Part shown: piece after piece, positions 61,238 through 64,000 of the stretch
Layout: each line of letters opens with the position of its first letter
Numbering within the stretch: the stretch's first letter is position 1
Source of the DNA: Bacteroidales bacterium UBA3754
GTDB taxonomy: Bacteria > Bacteroidota > Bacteroidia > Bacteroidales > UBA1715
Assembly: GCA_002371705.1 (NCBI GenBank)
Contig: DFGI01000061.1
Coordinates: 1-64,000, forward strand
Reading direction: 5' to 3'
Length of the DNA stretch: 64,000 nt
Made by a program: the position numbers and the translations under genes
Notes under the pieces: model-generated
Told to the model about the DNA's origin: nothing
Databases searched by the model: none
Seen by the model: the letters and a program-made list of their open reading frames with translations, nothing else

Positions 61238-62092
61238 TTATTTTAATTCGATATCAAACACAACGGGCGTATAAGGCGGCACCGAGCCGTCGGACGAACC
61301 AAATTCGCCCCACGCAAATTCGCTTGGAACGATGATTTTTGCACGTTCACCTCTTCGCATTGTTCGGAGAACGATTTCAAGACCTTTAATCACTTGGTAT
61401 TCAGCGCCAAACATAAAATCAAGAGTGATAAAGTGATTGATTATTTTTCCGTCAAGCAAACTTCCCTGATACGAGATAGAAGTCAGGTCTCCGATTTCAA
61501 GATAGTTTCCTCGTCCTTGTTTTATTACACGTTTGTAAATGCCAGAGCGGAGTTGTGTGAATTTTTCTTTTGTTTTTTTTAGGTATTGTTGAATCAAAAA
61601 TGTTTCATAGTCGCGTTTTGCCTGTATCCACAAGGTCCGTTCCTTTTTCTGGTCGGCGTAGGTAGCACTATCAACGATGGCGGAAACCATCAGCGAAAAG
61701 TGTACGTCGGAGGCGCTGTCACGCCAGAATGCATCGGGGATAAAACTATTTTCGGTAATGTTTTTCTTAGGAATCACATACGAAATGCTATCGCCAGTGT
61801 GTAAGTCAACCAACAATTGCGATAGACTGAGAGCTGGTTCGTCGCGGGCGACTATGTCAAGAGTCCGTTCGTCGTACAGCGAATCATCGTCGGCTTCGCA
61901 AAACGCCAGTTTCACAGAAACGACATCGCCTGGATGTGCCGTGACATACGTATCAGAGAACGCCAGAAGTTTATAGTAGTAGCCAAATTTTTTGTTGTAG
62001 GTGTAGCCATCGCGCTTTCCCTGTATAGAGCAAGCGTTCCACAACAAAATCCCCAGCAAACAGGTAATAATCGTTTTTGTAGAAAGACTCAT
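61238..62092 (-). CDS. gldI: GldI-like FKBP-type peptidyl-prolyl isomerase lipoprotein
   Basis: 284 residues from ATG 62092. The signal peptide ends at Cys21 (LLWNAC), a relaxed lipobox. The FKBP domain is C-terminal (YLEIGDLTSISYQGSLLDGK, VIKGLEIVLRTMRRGERAKIIVPSEFAWGEFGSSDGSVPPYTPVVFDIELK in pieces). In Flavobacterium GldI is a periplasmic folding factor required for gliding; here the protein probably helps fold exported proteins. It is separated from yidC by a hairpin. An in-frame ATG eight codons upstream also exists. Confidence 0.88.
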   Translation of the reverse strand: MSLSTKTIITCLLGILLWNACSIQGKRDGYTYNKKFGYYYKLLAFSDTYVTAHPGDVVSVKLAFCEADDDSLYDERTLDIVARDEPALSLSQLLVDLHTGDSISYVIPKKNITENSFIPDAFWRDSASDVHFSLMVSAIVDSATYADQKKERTLWIQAKRDYETFLIQQYLKKTKEKFTQLRSGIYKRVIKQGRGNYLEIGDLTSISYQGSLLDGKIINHFITLDFMFGAEYQVIKGLEIVLRTMRRGERAKIIVPSEFAWGEFGSSDGSVPPYTPVVFDIELK

Positions 62093-62116
62093 ACCGTTAT
62101 TTTTTGAATGAGCCAC

Positions 62117-62137
62117 AAAAAAGCGTATTATTTACGC
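62117..62137 (-). terminator. Hairpin overlapping the yidC stop codon
   Basis: On the minus strand GCGTA-aataa-TACGC is followed by six Ts, with the stop codon TAA in the loop. It is a short stem, perhaps partial attenuation before gldI rather than full termination. Confidence 0.55.
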
Positions 62138-63993
62138 ATATTTTTTTGTTGCTCTTTTGCCATTTTTTCCAATCGTTCTTGGAATTTTGACTTGCGTCGT
62201 GGCGCAGTTGATGCTTTCGCCTTATTCGCCTCCAATTTCTTCAGTATTTTTTCGTCGTTCACCAAATTACGAATCAAAACTGTCTGAAGCATTGTTATCA
62301 CATTTGCCAACAAATAATAATAACTCAAGCCAGCCGAATAGTCGTTGAACCAGAAAATCATCATTATTGACATAATCCACATCATCACGTTCATATTTGG
62401 CATTCCCGGCGTTTGAATCTGTGTTGTGTTGGCAGTGTTGATTTTATTCACAATAATCATTGAAGCAGCCATCAACAACGTGAACAAACTAATATGGTTT
62501 CCGTAGATTGACGAAATGATTGGAATATGTGTTGACCATTCAAAAATCGAGTCGTATGTTGACAAGTCTTCTGCCCACAAAAAACTTTCCTGACGAAGTT
62601 CAATGGAAGCGGGGAAGAAACGGAACATTGCAACCAAAATAGGAAATTGGATCAGCAACGGCAAGCATCCGCCCATTGGGTTGATGCCGACTTTTTTATA
62701 CAAATCCATTGTTGCTTGCTGTTTTTTCATTGCCTCTTCTGGTTTCGGGTATCGTTCGTTGATTTCGTCCACGTATGGTTTTATGACACGCATGCGGGCA
62801 GTTGATAAATACGATTTGCAAGTGAGAGGGAACAAAATCAATTTCAGGATGATTGTCATCAATAAAATGACTAATCCCATATTGTCAATAAATCCACGTA
62901 ACCAATTGAAAATGGGTACGATAGCGTATTTTGTAATAAATCCGAACCAACCAAGGTCAAGCATGCTTTCCAAATCCACATCCTGTTCTTTGAGCACGGG
63001 AAGGTGGTTTGGTCCGAAAAAGAAGTGCATACCGATAGTTTGATCTTTTGGCATAAACAAACTTGCGGTAAATTCTTTCATTGTTGTATTGCTGTTGGTC
63101 AATACTTTAGAGGTGACATCGCCGCCACGTTCAAATTTATCGTCGGCAATCAGTACGGCAGAGAAGAAATGTTGTTTGAATCCAACCCATTTCACTTGTC
63201 CCGAAAGTTTTTCCTTTTCATCGTCTTTCGAACGTGGATTCAAGGTTTCCGTGTCGTCTTCAAAATATTTCCAAACAATTGTTGTGTTCAGCGATTCCGC
63301 CGATTTTGACTTTTCAAGTACGTTTATTGTGCTGTTCCACAATAAGTTATATCTCGATTCACGGATATATTTCTCCATTCCCTTTGTGGAAATGGTCAAA
63401 TCTAAATTATATGAATCAGGTTGCAAAGAATACGTATATTCCAAATATGAAAATTCGTTGACTGACAAGCGGTAAGAAATTTTTTGCACATCATTTTCCT
63501 GAACCACGCCTGTAGTTGTAAAATACATTTCATCGGTAGAACGACCGATTTCGCTCAGCAACAATCCAAAATGTGTGCTGTCGCCAGCCAACAAATAGAG
63601 TGAGTCGCCATAGTGTGTTTGATAGTTTTTCACTTGCACACGATAGGGCTTTCCGCCTTTATTGCTCATTGTCACCGCAATACGATTGTTTTCAAGTGTA
63701 ACTAATTGTTGTTCACCTTTCGCCGATTTGTAGAAACTTCCGTATTCACGAATTAGTGTTGATTCACTTTGCGTGTCGTATGTGGTATCGGCAACCGACA
63801 AAGAATCCGCCATGGACACCGCCAATAACGAATCTGCTATTCGTTGTTGCTGTTTTTGTATTTCCACGTTTCTGAGTGAATCAAGATACGCCGCACGGCG
63901 CTGTAAATCTTCTTCGGTCGGTTTCGTGAAGAAATAATAACCGACCATCAACAAACATATTAAAACGGTTCCTATTACTGCATTCTTGTCCAT
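62128..63993 (-). CDS. yidC: Membrane protein insertase YidC
   Basis: 621 residues, a full Bacteroidota-type YidC. A first transmembrane helix (VIGTVLICLLMVGYYFF) is followed by a large periplasmic domain (about 30-350) and the conserved core of five helices: GLVILLMTIILKLILFPLTCKS, the cytoplasmic YPKPEEAMKKQQATMDLYKK, GINPMGGCLPLLIQFPILVAMF, and a basic C-terminal tail (RRKSKFQERLEKMAKEQQ). It inserts inner-membrane proteins alone or with SecYEG. The start is ATG 63993, just inside the window. Confidence 0.96.
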   Translation of the reverse strand: MDKNAVIGTVLICLLMVGYYFFTKPTEEDLQRRAAYLDSLRNVEIQKQQQRIADSLLAVSMADSLSVADTTYDTQSESTLIREYGSFYKSAKGEQQLVTLENNRIAVTMSNKGGKPYRVQVKNYQTHYGDSLYLLAGDSTHFGLLLSEIGRSTDEMYFTTTGVVQENDVQKISYRLSVNEFSYLEYTYSLQPDSYNLDLTISTKGMEKYIRESRYNLLWNSTINVLEKSKSAESLNTTIVWKYFEDDTETLNPRSKDDEKEKLSGQVKWVGFKQHFFSAVLIADDKFERGGDVTSKVLTNSNTTMKEFTASLFMPKDQTIGMHFFFGPNHLPVLKEQDVDLESMLDLGWFGFITKYAIVPIFNWLRGFIDNMGLVILLMTIILKLILFPLTCKSYLSTARMRVIKPYVDEINERYPKPEEAMKKQQATMDLYKKVGINPMGGCLPLLIQFPILVAMFRFFPASIELRQESFLWAEDLSTYDSIFEWSTHIPIISSIYGNHISLFTLLMAASMIIVNKINTANTTQIQTPGMPNMNVMMWIMSIMMIFWFNDYSAGLSYYYLLANVITMLQTVLIRNLVNDEKILKKLEANKAKASTAPRRKSKFQERLEKMAKEQQKNMRK

Positions 63994-64000
63994 TCGTATC

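Noticed and set aside
1..64000. tRNA, rRNA, CRISPR arrays, transposases, integrases
   Set aside because: Looked for while reading both strands; none was recognised. Repeats seen are short and not spacer-interrupted.

Overview
The window is a contiguous piece of a Bacteroidales-type (phylum Bacteroidota) chromosome with moderate-to-low GC. The assignment rests on protein families seen here: a C10 (streptopain-like) peptidase with a BACON domain, GldF/GldG/GldI homologues, a Bacteroidota-type YidC, a DUF5723 protein, an S16 protein with a long Ala/Glu tail, TonB-dependent receptors, and a TPP-riboswitch operon of the receptor/PnuT/thiamine pyrophosphokinase type. Many genes also carry the Bacteroidota -7 promoter box TAnnTTTG a short distance upstream. 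Together, a GH9 endoglucanase, a xylose isomerase, a cytoplasmic GH13 and the anaerobe-style redox genes fit a gut or rumen plant-fibre degrader. Species cannot be told from the sequence. No rRNA, tRNA, CRISPR array, transposase or integrase was recognised.

Layout. 1-2981 (-) is the 5' part of a large secreted C10 peptidase behind a sigma-54-like promoter. 2982-3913 is an AT-rich gene-poor gap with tandem repeat units, a GC-rich hairpin and a ~120 bp near-palindrome, followed by a small HTH protein and a lipoprotein with collagen-like Gly-Thr-Asn repeats. 5993-7245 (-) is an overlapping HNH nuclease/AbiH pair just behind the dnaK terminator, which looks like a small defence insertion. 7313-16579 (-) carries dnaK, xylA, a GH9 cellulase, rpsP and a TolC-like efflux protein. 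16673-25741 (-) is an envelope-lipid block (acyltransferase, AMP-dependent ligase, MMPL-acyltransferase fusion, CPBP protease) continuing into argF and mdh. 25908-39076 is mostly + strand: a small ORF coupled to a TonB receptor, a CDF metal exporter (-), a BASS-type symporter, a four-gene uncharacterised envelope cluster, a TerC-family protein and a MutY-like glycosylase lacking the FeS cluster. 39087-42470 has a SAM-hydrolysing enzyme (-), then phoH, purC and 5-formyl-THF cyclo-ligase.

42490-46324 is a TPP-riboswitch thiamine uptake operon (outer-membrane receptor, inner-membrane PnuT, kinase). 46426-51386 is a five-gene heterodisulfide-reductase-like cluster: HdrC, HdrB, HdrA, a second HdrC and a membrane cytochrome-b/HdrD fusion. 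mqnD (futalosine menaquinone pathway) lies directly beyond it, so a menaquinone-linked redox complex is a reasonable hypothesis. 52255-64000 has a GH13 amylase (-), gldF-gldG-hisF-hisIE-crp-pepD (+), then DHH phosphoesterase, gldI and yidC (-).

The items most worth following up are the Hdr cluster with its membrane fusion, the HNH-AbiH pair in the read-through shadow of dnaK, the near-palindrome ahead of the HTH gene, the HisIE protein whose HisE half has lost its catalytic acidic motif, the D-to-E MutY-like glycosylase, and the sigma-54-like promoter of the C10 peptidase. All calls come from reading the sequence; no database searches were run.
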